Assembly: GCF_023734135.1 (NCBI RefSeq)
Contig: NZ_AP025730.1
Location: 2,170,001 to 2,234,000, forward strand
Reading direction: 5' to 3'
Length of the DNA: 64,000 bases
Origin: Sphaerotilus microaerophilus
GTDB taxonomy: Bacteria; Pseudomonadota; Gammaproteobacteria; Burkholderiales; Burkholderiaceae_C
In this document: piece after piece, positions 1-9,933 of the stretch
Layout: each line of letters opens with the position of its first letter
Position numbering within the stretch: the first letter of the stretch is position 1
Notes under the pieces: model-generated
What the model was told of the DNA's origin: nothing
The model's database searches: none
The model's input: only the letters and a program-made list of their open reading frames with translations
Translations under genes and position numbers: made by a program

Positions 1-861
1 AAGCGAATCCGGGTGGATCGAGGCGAGGCCGTCGTTCCTGTCGTTGCGCAAGGGAGACGGCGTCGACTGAGAACGAAGCCATGTGCAGTTTGGGGTAAAC
101 GTTTGCTGGCGTTACATGTGGTGACGTGTCATGCTAGCAAGCTACAAAATGTGATCAATTTCTCAAATTCACACGCCTACGCCGCCCCGGAGACAGTTCC
201 GCCATGGTCCCGATGCCCGAAGTCAGTGACACCCTTCCTCCCGCTCCCGGAGAGCCCGTGCGGTTGCGGCCGGCGCGCATCCGGGACTGGTCCCGGATGC
301 TGTCGCTGGCGCAGCGCCACCTGCCCGAGTTGGACGAGGCGACGCTGGGGCGCTGGCTGCGCGATGAGCGCCACAGCCTCGTTGTGGCCATCACCTCCCA
401 GGGCTTGGTCGGCCTGGCGCGGCTGGCGGTGCTGCCGGCTCGGCAGGTCAGCCAGCTGGAGTGCCTGCTGGTCCATGACGCTGCGCGTGGCCAGGGCGTG
501 GGCACGGCGCTGCTGAACTACTGCGACGAGGTGGCCTGCGCCTGTGGTGCTCCGCGGATGGAGGCCCATGTCCCGGCCAACGACCCGGTGCTGCGGGCCT
601 TCTGTGCCCATCACGGCTTCATCGAGGCGCGCAGGCCGGCTGCGGCCGGTGGCGCGGTGTCGGTGGGGCACCTGGGCGTGAGCCGAAGGGTGCCTGCCCG
701 CCTGGGGCCGATGTGGGATCTGCGCCGCCTGCACGCCCCGCGCGTGCCGCCGGCGGCGCTGGAGCGTGCCGCGACACGCATGCTGTTCGACGCCTGGCTA
801 GGCCGCAGTCTGCGGCAGCGGCCCGATGCCTCCCCGGCAGCGGGCCAGCCCTGGCGCCTGT

Positions 862-2415
<1,554 letters not shown>

Positions 2416-2428
2416 GGATGGGGTGTTT

Positions 2429-2443
2429 CCCGCAGCGTGCGGG
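2429..2443 (-). promoter_or_regulatory. Small GC hairpin just upstream of the rhlE start
   Basis: A 6-bp perfect inverted repeat (CCCGCA / TGCGGG) with a 3-base loop ends about 14 bases before the rhlE start codon. Its last G residues abut the only purine-rich stretch that could serve as a ribosome binding site, so it could tune translation. This is inferred from sequence alone. Confidence 0.25.
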
Positions 2444-2679
2444 ACGTCTTCAGCTCGCAGCCACTCATTGCGAGGGCGCCAGTCGGAACAGCTGAAGCGG
2501 TAGCGAAGGGGGTCGGATTGACTGCGCCACCCGGACTGGTGCGGTCAGCGCGGGCGGATTGTAGCGGCCCGCTCCCGCCATGCCGTCGTGGCGACCGAGG
2601 TACCCCTTCCACAGGCGGCAGATTGCCGGATTCGGCGCCTGATCTAACTGTCATGGCCCGGGCGGGTCACCCTGGATGA

Positions 2680-4253
2680 TGGAAGACACTGAGGGTGTGC
2701 GGGCCTGAGCGGGTAGAGGTCGGTCAATATTTTGATGGCACTCGACCGCGATCGCTAACTTGACCCGCTGCCGACCACTCGTACCCAGGATTGCCTGCGG
2801 GCGCTGCTGAGTTCCTTGCGGAGCCCGGGCGCCCGACAGCCCACATTAAAGAGAGCCGCCAGGCTTTGTCCCGGCAGGCCGTTGGTCGGCGGCACCTGCG
2901 CGGGCCCGCACGCTTGTGATTGTTGTTCAAGCTGCAGGAGCCCGGCAATGGATCTGACCCCGATGCACAAACGCGTGATCGCGCTGGACGTACACCAGGC
3001 CAAGATCACCGCCTGTGCGGTGGTCGAGCATGACGATGGCCGAGTGGAGGTCACCAAGCGCGACTTCGGAGCCTTCAGACGCGACCGCCGTGCCTTGGCG
3101 CAATGGTCGCTGGAGATTCGGCCCGAGGTGGTGGTGATGGAGAGCACGGGGGTGTACTGGAAGAGCCCGTTTGCGGCGCTGGAGGCGGTGGGCATCATCG
3201 CGTGGGTGGTCAACGCGCGCCATGTCAAAGCTGTGCCCGGGCGCAAGACCGACATGGCCGATGCGCAGTGGCTGGCCACGCTGGCGCGTGCGGGCCTGTT
3301 GCGCGCCTCGTTCATTCCACCGGTGGACTTGCGCCAGCTTCGTCTGGTGGCGCGTCAGCGGCAGAAGCTCGTGGGCATGTGCAGCGCCGAGAAGAACCGG
3401 CTGCACAAGGTGCTGGTAGATGCGGGCATGCGCATCAACGTGGTGGTCAGCGACATCCACGGTGCCAGTGCACGCGCCATGGTCAAGGCGCTCATTGCGG
3501 GCCAAGCCATGTACGAGGTGCTGGATCAAAAGGGGCGCCTTCGGGCCAGCCGGGACGAGTTGTTCGAGGCCCTGAGCACCGAGCAGTTCAGCGCCGCGCA
3601 CCGCTTCGTGGCCCAGGAGATCATGCAGCACATCGAGCACATCGAGACCCGCATCGCCCGCATGGACCAATACCTGCTGGACGGACTGCGCGCCTGGCAG
3701 CCGCAGCTCAAGCTGCTGCAGACCTTGCCGGGTATCGACATCCAGGGCGCGGCGATGCTGCTGGTGGAGATCGGCGCGGACATGGACGTCTTCGGCAGTG
3801 CCGAGCGGCTGGCCAGCTGGGTGGGCATCTGCCCGGGCAACAACGAGAGCGCGGGCAAGCGCAAGACCGGGCGCATCCGCAAGGGCAACGCCTGGGTCAG
3901 AAGGCTGCTGTGCGAGTTCGCCCAGGCTGCAGCGCGTACCCGCTGCGCGCTCAAGGCCAAGTTCGACGCGCTGGCCATTCGCAAGGGACACAAGAAGTCC
4001 ATCGTGGCGCTGGCCCACAAGATGCTGCGTACCGTCTACGCCATGTTGGCCAACGGCACCCACTACCAAGACAAGGAGGTCGACTACGAGGCCCTGAACG
4101 TCCAGCGCAACGCCCCGCGCTGGCTCAAAATGCTGCGCAAGCACGGCTTCATCGCCACCCCCACCGCCACCTGAGACTCGCTTGCCTGCTGACCTTGCGG
4201 CCCCGACCAGCCTCAGGTCAGGCAGCCACACGTCCGCGCTTGGGTGTCTTCCA
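2680..4253 (+). mobile_element. IS110-family insertion sequence (boundaries tentative)
   Basis: The element is defined by an intact IS110-type transposase gene and a perfect 10-bp inverted pair, TGGAAGACAC at 2680-2689 and GTGTCTTCCA at 4244-4253. Short subterminal inverted repeats are typical of the IS1111 branch of IS110. A 9-bp direct repeat, CCACATTAA, also occurs at 2841-2849 and 4251-4259 and could mark an alternative left edge. About 258 bases of non-coding DNA precede the transposase and 80 follow it. In IS110 relatives such non-coding ends encode the guide (bridge/seek) RNA. The true edges need an empty-site comparison. Confidence 0.6.
2948..4174 (+). CDS. IS110-family transposase (DEDD recombinase)
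   Basis: Recombinase of 408 residues that moves the surrounding element. The N-terminal RuvC-like DEDD domain is recognisable from ALDVHQAKITAC (first Asp), MESTGVYW (Glu) and GRKTDMADAQW (two Asp). The C-terminal Transposase_20 domain begins near LPGIDIQGAAM and contains the GNNESAGKRKTGR stretch that carries the conserved serine region. I chose the ATG at 2948 because AGGAG lies 7 bases upstream; the frame stays open further upstream but has no such site. No frameshift or stop is seen, so the enzyme looks intact. Confidence 0.9.
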   Translation: MDLTPMHKRVIALDVHQAKITACAVVEHDDGRVEVTKRDFGAFRRDRRALAQWSLEIRPEVVVMESTGVYWKSPFAALEAVGIIAWVVNARHVKAVPGRKTDMADAQWLATLARAGLLRASFIPPVDLRQLRLVARQRQKLVGMCSAEKNRLHKVLVDAGMRINVVVSDIHGASARAMVKALIAGQAMYEVLDQKGRLRASRDELFEALSTEQFSAAHRFVAQEIMQHIEHIETRIARMDQYLLDGLRAWQPQLKLLQTLPGIDIQGAAMLLVEIGADMDVFGSAERLASWVGICPGNNESAGKRKTGRIRKGNAWVRRLLCEFAQAAARTRCALKAKFDALAIRKGHKKSIVALAHKMLRTVYAMLANGTHYQDKEVDYEALNVQRNAPRWLKMLRKHGFIATPTAT

Positions 4254-4269
4254 CATTAAGGCTCTATGG

Positions 4270-4632
4270 TCTTATGGGGTCATCTTATGGGGTCAGGTCT
4301 TGCTTTTTGCTAACAAACGCCAAGTCGCTGCGTCTCAGGCGGTGTCCAGCAAACAGCGGGGCAGGCAGGTGCTATTGCTTCCGAAGAATGACAAAAGACA
4401 AGACCTGACCCCATTTATGCATTGCTTCCGAAGAATGACAAAAGACAAGACCTGACCCCATTTATGCATTGCTTCCGAAGAATGACAAAAGACAAGACCT
4501 GACCCCATTTATGCATTTTTTTGCTGATGAATACTGGATCTCTGTGCCTCAGGCGGTGTACAGCACACAGAGGGGGCAGGCAGGTGGTTTGGATTCCAGG
4601 AGTTAGACAAAAGACAAGACCTGACCCCATTG
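4270..4632. repeat. Cluster of inverted and direct short repeats (REP-like)
   Basis: A gene-free stretch built on the 16-mer CAAGACCTGACCCCAT. The motif occurs in plus orientation inside each 47-bp tandem unit and again near 4616-4631, and inverted (ATGGGGTCAGGTCTTG) near 4287-4302. The inverted copy follows two tandem 13-mers, TCTTATGGGGTCA at 4270-4282 and 4283-4295. A flanking segment of about 40 bp (CTCAGGCGGTGT... to GGCAGGCAGGTG) is also duplicated at about 4334-4371 and 4547-4586, so the region looks like two copies of a roughly 150-bp unit. RNA from it could fold into long hairpins. The origin is unknown. Confidence 0.7.
4374..4514 (+). repeat. Three perfect tandem copies of a 47-bp unit
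   Basis: Units at 4374-4420, 4421-4467 and 4468-4514 are identical. Each begins ATTGCTTCCGAAGAATGAC and ends CTGACCCCATTTATGC. A degenerate partial copy follows at about 4606-4631. Copy number is likely to vary between strains by slippage. Confidence 0.9.
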
Positions 4633-4688
4633 ACATTGGTGCCATTGACAATCAGGACTGCACCTCAACCGTGCAGAGCCACGCCGAT

Positions 4689-4720
4689 GCACCGATCCGG
4701 GAGGTTGATCGCGCACCGAT
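4689..4720. promoter_or_regulatory. Possible NtrC-type activator sites upstream of amt
   Basis: Two direct copies of GCACCGAT at 4689-4696 and 4713-4720 lie 70-100 bases upstream of the sigma-54-like promoter, and an inverted CGGTGC core occurs near 4751. The spacing fits an enhancer for a sigma-54 activator, and GCACC/GGTGC halves resemble NtrC sites. Neither copy forms a full NtrC palindrome, so this is suggestive only. Confidence 0.25.
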
Positions 4721-4792
4721 ATGAGGCTCAACGAGGGTTTTTCCCGCTGTCGGTGCCTCCTGCTCATTGGTGGGGCGCTTGTGCACCACTTG

Positions 4793-4808
4793 TGGAATGA
4801 AGTTTGCT
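4793..4808 (+). promoter_or_regulatory. Candidate sigma-54 (-24/-12) promoter for amt
   Basis: The 16-base stretch TGGAATGAAGTTTGCT has GG and GC exactly 10 bases apart and a perfect -12 box TTTGCT, close to the sigma-54 consensus TGGCACGnnnTTTGCT. It lies about 90 bases before the amt ATG on the same strand. Ammonium transporter genes are classic NtrC/sigma-54 targets, which supports the reading. Confidence 0.6.
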
Positions 4809-4897
4809 AACACGGTGCGCGCTGCCCGAACCTGGTGTTTCCGCAGCCTTGATCCGCCGCTTCGCCCCACAACCTCCCAGGCCTGCTGCTTCCACCC

Positions 4898-6103
4898 ATG
4901 GACTCCTCCTTCCAGCACGGCGCCAATGCGCTGTTCATCCTGCTTGGCGCCATCATGGTGTTGGCCATGCATGCCGGATTCGCCTTCCTCGAGCTCGGCA
5001 CGGTGCGCAAGAAGAACCAGGTCAATGCCCTGGTCAAGATCTTGGTGGACTTCGCCGTCTCCACCATCGCCTATTTCTTCGTCGGCTACGCGGTGGCCTA
5101 TGGCACCAGCTTCTTCACCGGCGCCGAGACGCTGGCGGCCAAGAATGGCTACGAGCTGGTCAAGTTCTTCTTCCTGCTGACCTTCGCGGCGGCGATTCCC
5201 GCCATCGTCTCCGGGGGCATTGCCGAGCGCGCCCGCTTCGGCCCGCAGCTGCTGGCCACGGCGGTGATCGTTGGTCTCGTCTACCCGTTGTCCGAGGGCG
5301 TGGCGTGGAACCAGCGCTTCGGCCTGCAGGCCTGGCTGAAGTCGGCCTTTGGCGCTGAGTTCCATGACTTTGCCGGCAGCGTCGTCGTGCACGCCGTGGG
5401 CGGCTGGATCGCCCTGGCGGCCGTCCTGCTGCTCGGCGCGCGCGCCGGCCGCTACCGCAAGGACGGCCTGATGAGCGCGCACCCGCCGTCCAGCATCCCC
5501 TTCCTCGCGCTGGGTGCCTGGATCCTGGCGGTGGGCTGGTTCGGCTTCAACGTCATGAGCGCACAGACGCTGGACAAGATCTCCGGCCTCGTCGCCGTCA
5601 ACTCGCTGATGGCCATGGTCGGCGGCACCCTGGTGGCCGCGCTGATGGGCCGCAATGACCCCGGCTTCGCCTACAACGGCCCGCTCGCCGGCCTGGTGGC
5701 GGTCTGTGCGGGGTCGGACCTGATGCACCCGGCGGGCGCCCTGGTGACCGGCGGTGCAGCCGGTGCGATCTTCGTCAGCCTGTTCACCCTGACGCAAAAC
5801 CGCTGGAAGATCGACGACGTGCTCGGGGTCTGGCCCCTGCACGGCCTGTGCGGTGCCTGGGGTGGCATCGCCTGCGGCATTTTCGGCCAGCAGGCGCTGG
5901 GTGGCCTCGGCGGCGTCAGCTTCGCCAGCCAGCTCATCGGCACCGCGCTGGCCGTCGGCTGGGCCCTGGCGGGGGGCTTCCTGGTCTATGGCGGCATCAA
6001 GGCCTTCGTTGGCCTGCGCCTGAGCCAGGAAGAGGAGTACGAGGGCGCCGACCTCTCCATCCACAAGATCGGCGCCACGCCCGACCGGGAAGTGAGCTGG
6101 TGA
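4898..6103 (+). CDS. amt: Ammonium transporter (Amt family)
   Basis: Inner-membrane channel that takes up ammonium under nitrogen limitation. The 401-residue protein is almost wholly hydrophobic, with about 11 membrane segments. It has the Amt signature HDFAGSVVVHAVGG (Asp157, pore His165) and the second pore histidine in WPLHGLCGAWGG (His315), so the twin-His pore is intact. It begins directly with the first membrane helix and has no separate signal peptide, unlike E. coli AmtB. No glnK/PII gene lies beside it, which is unusual. The ribosome binding site is weak. The sigma-54-like promoter upstream suggests nitrogen control. Confidence 0.92.
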   Translation: MDSSFQHGANALFILLGAIMVLAMHAGFAFLELGTVRKKNQVNALVKILVDFAVSTIAYFFVGYAVAYGTSFFTGAETLAAKNGYELVKFFFLLTFAAAIPAIVSGGIAERARFGPQLLATAVIVGLVYPLSEGVAWNQRFGLQAWLKSAFGAEFHDFAGSVVVHAVGGWIALAAVLLLGARAGRYRKDGLMSAHPPSSIPFLALGAWILAVGWFGFNVMSAQTLDKISGLVAVNSLMAMVGGTLVAALMGRNDPGFAYNGPLAGLVAVCAGSDLMHPAGALVTGGAAGAIFVSLFTLTQNRWKIDDVLGVWPLHGLCGAWGGIACGIFGQQALGGLGGVSFASQLIGTALAVGWALAGGFLVYGGIKAFVGLRLSQEEEYEGADLSIHKIGATPDREVSW

Positions 6104-6194
6104 GGGGGCCCTCCCAAACGGGCCGATGAGCCCACCACCCGCTGGGCTGCCGAAACACCTGTGGGGTGGATGCCCGGCAGGTGTCCAAGGTGGC

Positions 6195-6995
6195 TCAACT
6201 GCGGCGGGCCAACCGCGCGGCCAGGCTCTCCACCTGCCCCATCGACACCAGGTGCGCATGGATCAGCCCCAGCGCGCCGCTGCGGTGCAGGTCCAGCACG
6301 GTGGCGTCGGGCAGATCGCGCAGCTTGGCCTCGTCGACCATGAAGAAGCCCTGGGCCTGCACGGGCGTGCCGTCAGCCAGCTTGCCGTTGATCTCGCCGC
6401 CGCGCAGCAGGTCGAGCTCGACCAGGCGGCTGGCGAAGCGGCGGGTGCGGGCCGCTTCGTCCTCGAAGGCGTCGAGGAACTTCAGCAGCTCGGTGAGGAA
6501 GGGGCTGGGCTCGCCCTGGCCGTCCATCAGCGGCTGGCCCTCGCGGTCGTTGAAGCCGGGCCAGGCGCTGTCGACGGCGAGGCTGAAGCGCTCCCCGTCG
6601 GTGCGCACGTAGGCGAAGGGGTAGCGGCGCAGGAACGCGGGCAGGAAGCGCGCATCCCAGCGGCCGCTGGGCGTCACGGTGAGGTTCTCGCGCTCGCGCA
6701 GGCCCAGCAGCACCACCGGCGAGACCTCCGGCTTGCCGTCGGCCTGGGTGCCCACAGGGACGAAGGCGATCGGGAACTCGCGTGCCGCGGCGGCAAACTC
6801 GGAGCCGGTGACGAAGACGGCGTTCATCTCGGCCGCAATGCGCCAGTCCTGCACCGGCTGCACGCGCTTGCCGGCGTGGGCCTTGCGGTCCACCAGCACG
6901 ACGTCGCGGTAGAGCGCAGAAGCCGCGGCAGGGCCGGCCGTGGCCTGGGGCGGGGTCGGCGATGGGGTCGTGTCAGCAGGGGATGGGTTGGTCAA
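6195..6995 (-). CDS. SapC family protein
   Basis: Protein of 266 residues of the SapC family, named from the S-layer locus of Campylobacter; its biochemical role is unsettled. The family core begins at ALYRDVVLVDR and includes NAVFVTGSEFAAAAREFPIAF and the PFLTELLKFLDAF stretch. I chose the TTG at 6995: AAGGAG lies 7 bases upstream, and the start overlaps the stop of the upstream CNNM gene by four bases, so the two are translationally coupled. The N-terminal 25 residues are Pro/Thr/Ala rich and look like a linker. No signal peptide is visible. The open frame continues upstream but only inside the neighbouring gene. Confidence 0.8.
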   Translation of the reverse strand: MTNPSPADTTPSPTPPQATAGPAAASALYRDVVLVDRKAHAGKRVQPVQDWRIAAEMNAVFVTGSEFAAAAREFPIAFVPVGTQADGKPEVSPVVLLGLRERENLTVTPSGRWDARFLPAFLRRYPFAYVRTDGERFSLAVDSAWPGFNDREGQPLMDGQGEPSPFLTELLKFLDAFEDEAARTRRFASRLVELDLLRGGEINGKLADGTPVQAQGFFMVDEAKLRDLPDATVLDLHRSGALGLIHAHLVSMGQVESLAARLARRS

Positions 6996-8305
6996 TCGTC
7001 TTCTCCTTGAGGGGTGATGCGGCTGGCCAGCAGCTTGTCCACGCGCTTGCCGTCGAGGTCGACCACCTCGAAGCGCCAGCCGTCCCACTCGACCGCGTCG
7101 GCGGTCTGTGGCAGCCGGCCCAGCAGCAGCATGGTCATGCCGGCCAGGGTGTTGTAGCGGCCGCGATCCTCGTCGGGCAGCTGCTTGAGGCCGAGGCGGT
7201 CCTTCAGTTCGGGCACGGGAATCAGGCCGTCGATCAGCCAGGAGCCGTCCTCGCGCTGCACCGCCCAGGCGTCCTCGGCCTGCGGCGGGGTGAACTCGCC
7301 GGTGATGGCCTCCAGCACGTCGCGCAGGGTGATGACGCCCTGCACCACGCCGTACTCGTCGACCACGAACACCATCTGCACCACCGAGGCGCGGAAGTGC
7401 TCCAGCAGCTCCATGCCAGAGAGCGTTTCGGGCACGAACACGGCGGGCTGCATGGCATCCACCAGCACCAGTTCGCGGCTGGCGGCCAGCTGCATCAGCA
7501 GCTGCTGGGCGGTGATGACGCCCAGCACGTCGTCCAGCCCGCCACGGCAGACCGGGTAGCGCGAGTGGCCGTGCTCGGTCAGCACGGCGAGGATCGCGTC
7601 GCGCGGGGCGGCGACGTCCAGCCAGGCGATGTCGCCGCGCGGGATCATCATCGAGCCGATCTGGCGGTCGTCGAGCCGGAACACGTTGCGCACCATCAGG
7701 TGCTCGTGCGCCTCGATGACGCCGGCGTCCAGGCCCTCTTCCAGGCTGGCGGCGATCTCCTCCTCGGTCACGCCGCGGCTGCCGCTGTCACGCAGGCCGA
7801 GCAGGCGCAGCGTGGCCTGGGTGCTGCCCGACAGCATGCGCACGAAGGGGCTGGCGACCACCGACAGCCAGGTCATCGGCCTTGCCACCAGCCGGGCCAC
7901 CGCCTCCGGGTGCATCTGGCCCACGCGCTTGGGCACCAGCTCGCCGAAGATGATGGTCAGGAAGGTGATCGCCACCACCACCATGGCGGTGGCGCCGATG
8001 TCGGCTGCGCGCTCGGGCATCAGCACGAAGCTGGCCTTCAGCCAGGCAGCCAGCGGCGCGGAGAACGCGGCCTCGCCGACGATGCCGTTGAGCACGCCGA
8101 TGGAGGTGATGCCGATCTGCACCGTCGAGAGGAACTGGGTCGGGTTGTCATGCAGCGTCATCGCTGCCACGGCGCCAACGTCGCCACTCTCGGCCAGGAC
8201 CTGCAACCGGGCCTTGCGGCTGGCGGTGAGCGCCATTTCCGACATCGCGAAGGCGCCATTGAGCAGGATGAGGAAGATCAGAAGGGCAACGTCCATGGCA
8301 GGCAC
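6992..8305 (-). CDS. CNNM-domain/CBS-pair membrane protein (hemolysin C / CorC superfamily)
   Basis: Integral membrane protein of 437 residues with the standard CorB/YtfL-like order. A CNNM (DUF21) membrane domain starts at ALLIFLILLNGAFAMSEMAL, with further membrane segments to about residue 170. A CBS pair follows around MIPRGDIAWLDV and VVDEYGVVQGVITLRDVLEAI, and then the CorC/HlyC domain (WLIDGLIPVPEL). Relatives are implicated in magnesium or cobalt efflux; the hemolysin name is historical. It is the first gene of a two-gene unit with the SapC-like gene. An ATG three codons downstream of the chosen start is also possible. Confidence 0.88.
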   Translation of the reverse strand: MPAMDVALLIFLILLNGAFAMSEMALTASRKARLQVLAESGDVGAVAAMTLHDNPTQFLSTVQIGITSIGVLNGIVGEAAFSAPLAAWLKASFVLMPERAADIGATAMVVVAITFLTIIFGELVPKRVGQMHPEAVARLVARPMTWLSVVASPFVRMLSGSTQATLRLLGLRDSGSRGVTEEEIAASLEEGLDAGVIEAHEHLMVRNVFRLDDRQIGSMMIPRGDIAWLDVAAPRDAILAVLTEHGHSRYPVCRGGLDDVLGVITAQQLLMQLAASRELVLVDAMQPAVFVPETLSGMELLEHFRASVVQMVFVVDEYGVVQGVITLRDVLEAITGEFTPPQAEDAWAVQREDGSWLIDGLIPVPELKDRLGLKQLPDEDRGRYNTLAGMTMLLLGRLPQTADAVEWDGWRFEVVDLDGKRVDKLLASRITPQGEDD

Positions 8306-8361
8306 GGAGCAGGATCCGCACCAGAGTCGAAGTGGGCGGGGAGCGTAGCAGAATCGCCGCC

Positions 8362-9183
8362 ATGATCTACCTTATCGGAGACCTGCAGGGCTGTTGCGAT
8401 GCCTTCGAGCGGCTGCTGGCGCACATCGCCTTCTCGCCCTCGCGTGACCGGCTGTACCTGCTGGGGGACTTGGTGAACCGCGGGCCCTGCTCGCTGCAGG
8501 TGCTGGAGCGCCTGGCGCAGTTCGGCGATGCCGCCACCTGTCTGCTCGGCAACCACGACCTGCACCTGCTGGCGGTGGCGCACGGCGTGCGCCGGGCCCA
8601 CCGCAGCGACACGCTGGACGCCATCCTGGCCAGCCCGCGCCGCGCGCACTGGCTGCGCTGGCTGCGTGCACAGCGCCTGGCCGTGCAGGCCCACGGCTGG
8701 CTGATGGTGCACGCCGGCGTGGCGCCCCAGTGGGATGCCGAGCAGGCGTTGTCGCTGGCCGACGAACTGCACCGCCTGTTCGACAGCGACGACCTGCCCG
8801 CCTTCCTGCGCGTGATGTACGGCAACGAGCCGGCCCGCTGGAGCGGCGACCTGCAGGGCGCGGACCGCTGGCGCCTGGCCATCAACGTGTTCACGCGCAT
8901 GCGCTTCTGCGCTGCCGACGGGACACTCGACTTCCAGGTCAAGGAAGGTGCCGATGCGGCCCCATCGCACCTGATGCCCTGGTTCGATGTGCCGGGCCGC
9001 CGCACCGCGGGCCAGCCGATCGCCTTCGGTCACTGGTCCACCCTCGGGCTGCTTGACCGCCCCGACCTGCTAGCGCTGGACACCGGCTGCGTCTGGGGCG
9101 GGCGCCTGACGGCCGCGCGCATCGACGGCGGCCGGCGCGAACTCGTCAGCGTGGCCTGCGAGCAGGCGCAGCGGCCAGGCTGA
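8362..9183 (+). CDS. apaH: Symmetrical bis(5'-nucleosyl)-tetraphosphatase ApaH
   Basis: Hydrolyses diadenosine tetraphosphate to two ADP and, in other bacteria, removes Np4 caps from RNA. The 273-residue protein has the metallophosphatase motifs in order: GDLQG near the N-terminus, GDLVNRGP and GNHD, with later histidines at VHAG and FGHWS. Length is close to E. coli ApaH. I start at the ATG at 8362 because GDLQG must sit a few residues from the N-terminus; an upstream GTG would add ten unsupported residues. It is divergent from the CNNM gene. Confidence 0.93.
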   Translation: MIYLIGDLQGCCDAFERLLAHIAFSPSRDRLYLLGDLVNRGPCSLQVLERLAQFGDAATCLLGNHDLHLLAVAHGVRRAHRSDTLDAILASPRRAHWLRWLRAQRLAVQAHGWLMVHAGVAPQWDAEQALSLADELHRLFDSDDLPAFLRVMYGNEPARWSGDLQGADRWRLAINVFTRMRFCAADGTLDFQVKEGADAAPSHLMPWFDVPGRRTAGQPIAFGHWSTLGLLDRPDLLALDTGCVWGGRLTAARIDGGRRELVSVACEQAQRPG

Positions 9184-9270
9184 CGGGAACGGGAACGGGG
9201 ACCGGCGAGCGGCGAGCGGGGAATGGCGGAACGCGGCAAGCAGATCTGCCACAATCCGGGTCCTCCCAAA

Positions 9271-9360
9271 GGAAGCGTGGCCGAGCGGTTTAAGGCACTG
9301 GTCTTGAAAACCAGCGAAGGGGGAACCCTTCCGTGAGTTCGAATCTCACCGCTTCCGCCA
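9271..9360 (+). tRNA. tRNA-Ser (anticodon TGA)
   Basis: The acceptor stem GGAAGCG pairs with CGCTTCC, followed by discriminator G and an encoded CCA at 9358-9360. The anticodon stem CTGGT/ACCAG closes the loop CTTGAAA with TGA at 9305-9307. There is a long variable arm (AAGGGGGAACCCTT) and a T arm with GTTCGAATC, as expected of a class II serine tRNA. Confidence 0.98.
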
Positions 9361-9417
9361 TCACCAAGGTCGATGTCCGGCTTTGGTCAATTCCGCCCAC
9401 ACCGCCGGTCTAGGCGT

Positions 9418-9650
9418 TCAGCCTACGGCCTTCAGGTTCGAGACGCGGTTGCACCCTTGTGCCTTGGCTCGGTACATGGCTGTGTCGGCCTGCTGTCGGG
9501 TTGCGCGTGCTGGCTCGCCGCGCAGACGTTATCGGCGGCGCAGGGGCCCAACGCGAGGGCATCTTCAGCCGCCTGTCAAGCGGGATCTCCCCCCGCGGCT
9601 TGGCAGTGGGAGCACGCGCCGTCTTGACGATCGCCTGCATCAGCCCTGGC
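9418..9650 (-). pseudogene. Decayed C-terminal fragment of a GGDEF (diguanylate cyclase) gene
   Basis: Reading the minus strand to the stop at 9418-9420 gives ADTAMYRAKAQGCNRVSNLK, which matches the C-terminal GGDEF signature (A-D-x-A-x-Y-x-A-K-x-x-G-x-N-x-V). About 110 bases upstream another frame reads TAKPRGEIPL, the strand that precedes the SIGVA motif in GGDEF domains. The segments lie in different frames, the GGDEF motif itself is absent and there is no start, so this is a relic and not a gene. It was perhaps a c-di-GMP enzyme controlling the EPS locus. Confidence 0.55.
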
Positions 9651-9769
9651 CGCGCAGGATCAACGCGTGACCCACCGCAGCCGGCTCTGCCCAGGGCTTG
9701 CGAGTGGACTTGAGGCGGTCGGTACATGTGGTGACACCTTCCGTGCGAACTTAACGGCGCTTGTGCACA

Positions 9770-9785
9770 GGGGAGATTTCTCCCC
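9770..9785. promoter_or_regulatory. 16-bp palindrome in the eps leader
   Basis: GGGGAGATTTCTCCCC is a perfect palindrome with 7-bp arms, about 150 bases upstream of epsD. It could be an operator or a small RNA hairpin. No protein can be assigned. Confidence 0.35.
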
Positions 9786-9933
9786 TTCAAACCGGGGAGT
9801 GGGCGGGGAGGGGGCGCCGCTAAGATGACCTCGGTTTCCTTCGCTTTTCCCCGCATCTCTTACCTCCACCTCTGGCGCTTGGGGCGCGGGTCGCCCGCGT
9901 GTATACGGCCCAGGGAGCAAGCACACAACCACC

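Larger units (their letters stand above)
9361..9933. other. Intergenic region between tRNA-Ser and epsD
   Basis: No intact gene is seen. The first half carries a decayed GGDEF fragment on the minus strand. The second half is the leader of the eps operon and contains a 16-bp palindrome at 9770-9785 and G-rich runs. I see no clear sigma-70 or sigma-54 promoter, although the eps promoter must lie here or be read from the tRNA. Confidence 0.6.

Noticed and set aside
113..125. 13-mer TACATGTGGTGAC, also present at 9723-9735, as a shared operator
   Set aside because: A 13-base match is expected by chance in 64 kb, and the surrounding bases do not align.
2927..4231. 434-codon frame opposite the IS110 transposase
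   Set aside because: Antisense shadow: the His/Gln/Val/Leu-rich composition matches reversed GC-rich codons and no motif is present.
4374..4514. CRISPR array from 47-bp repeats
   Set aside because: The copies are directly adjacent with no spacers and there are no cas genes.
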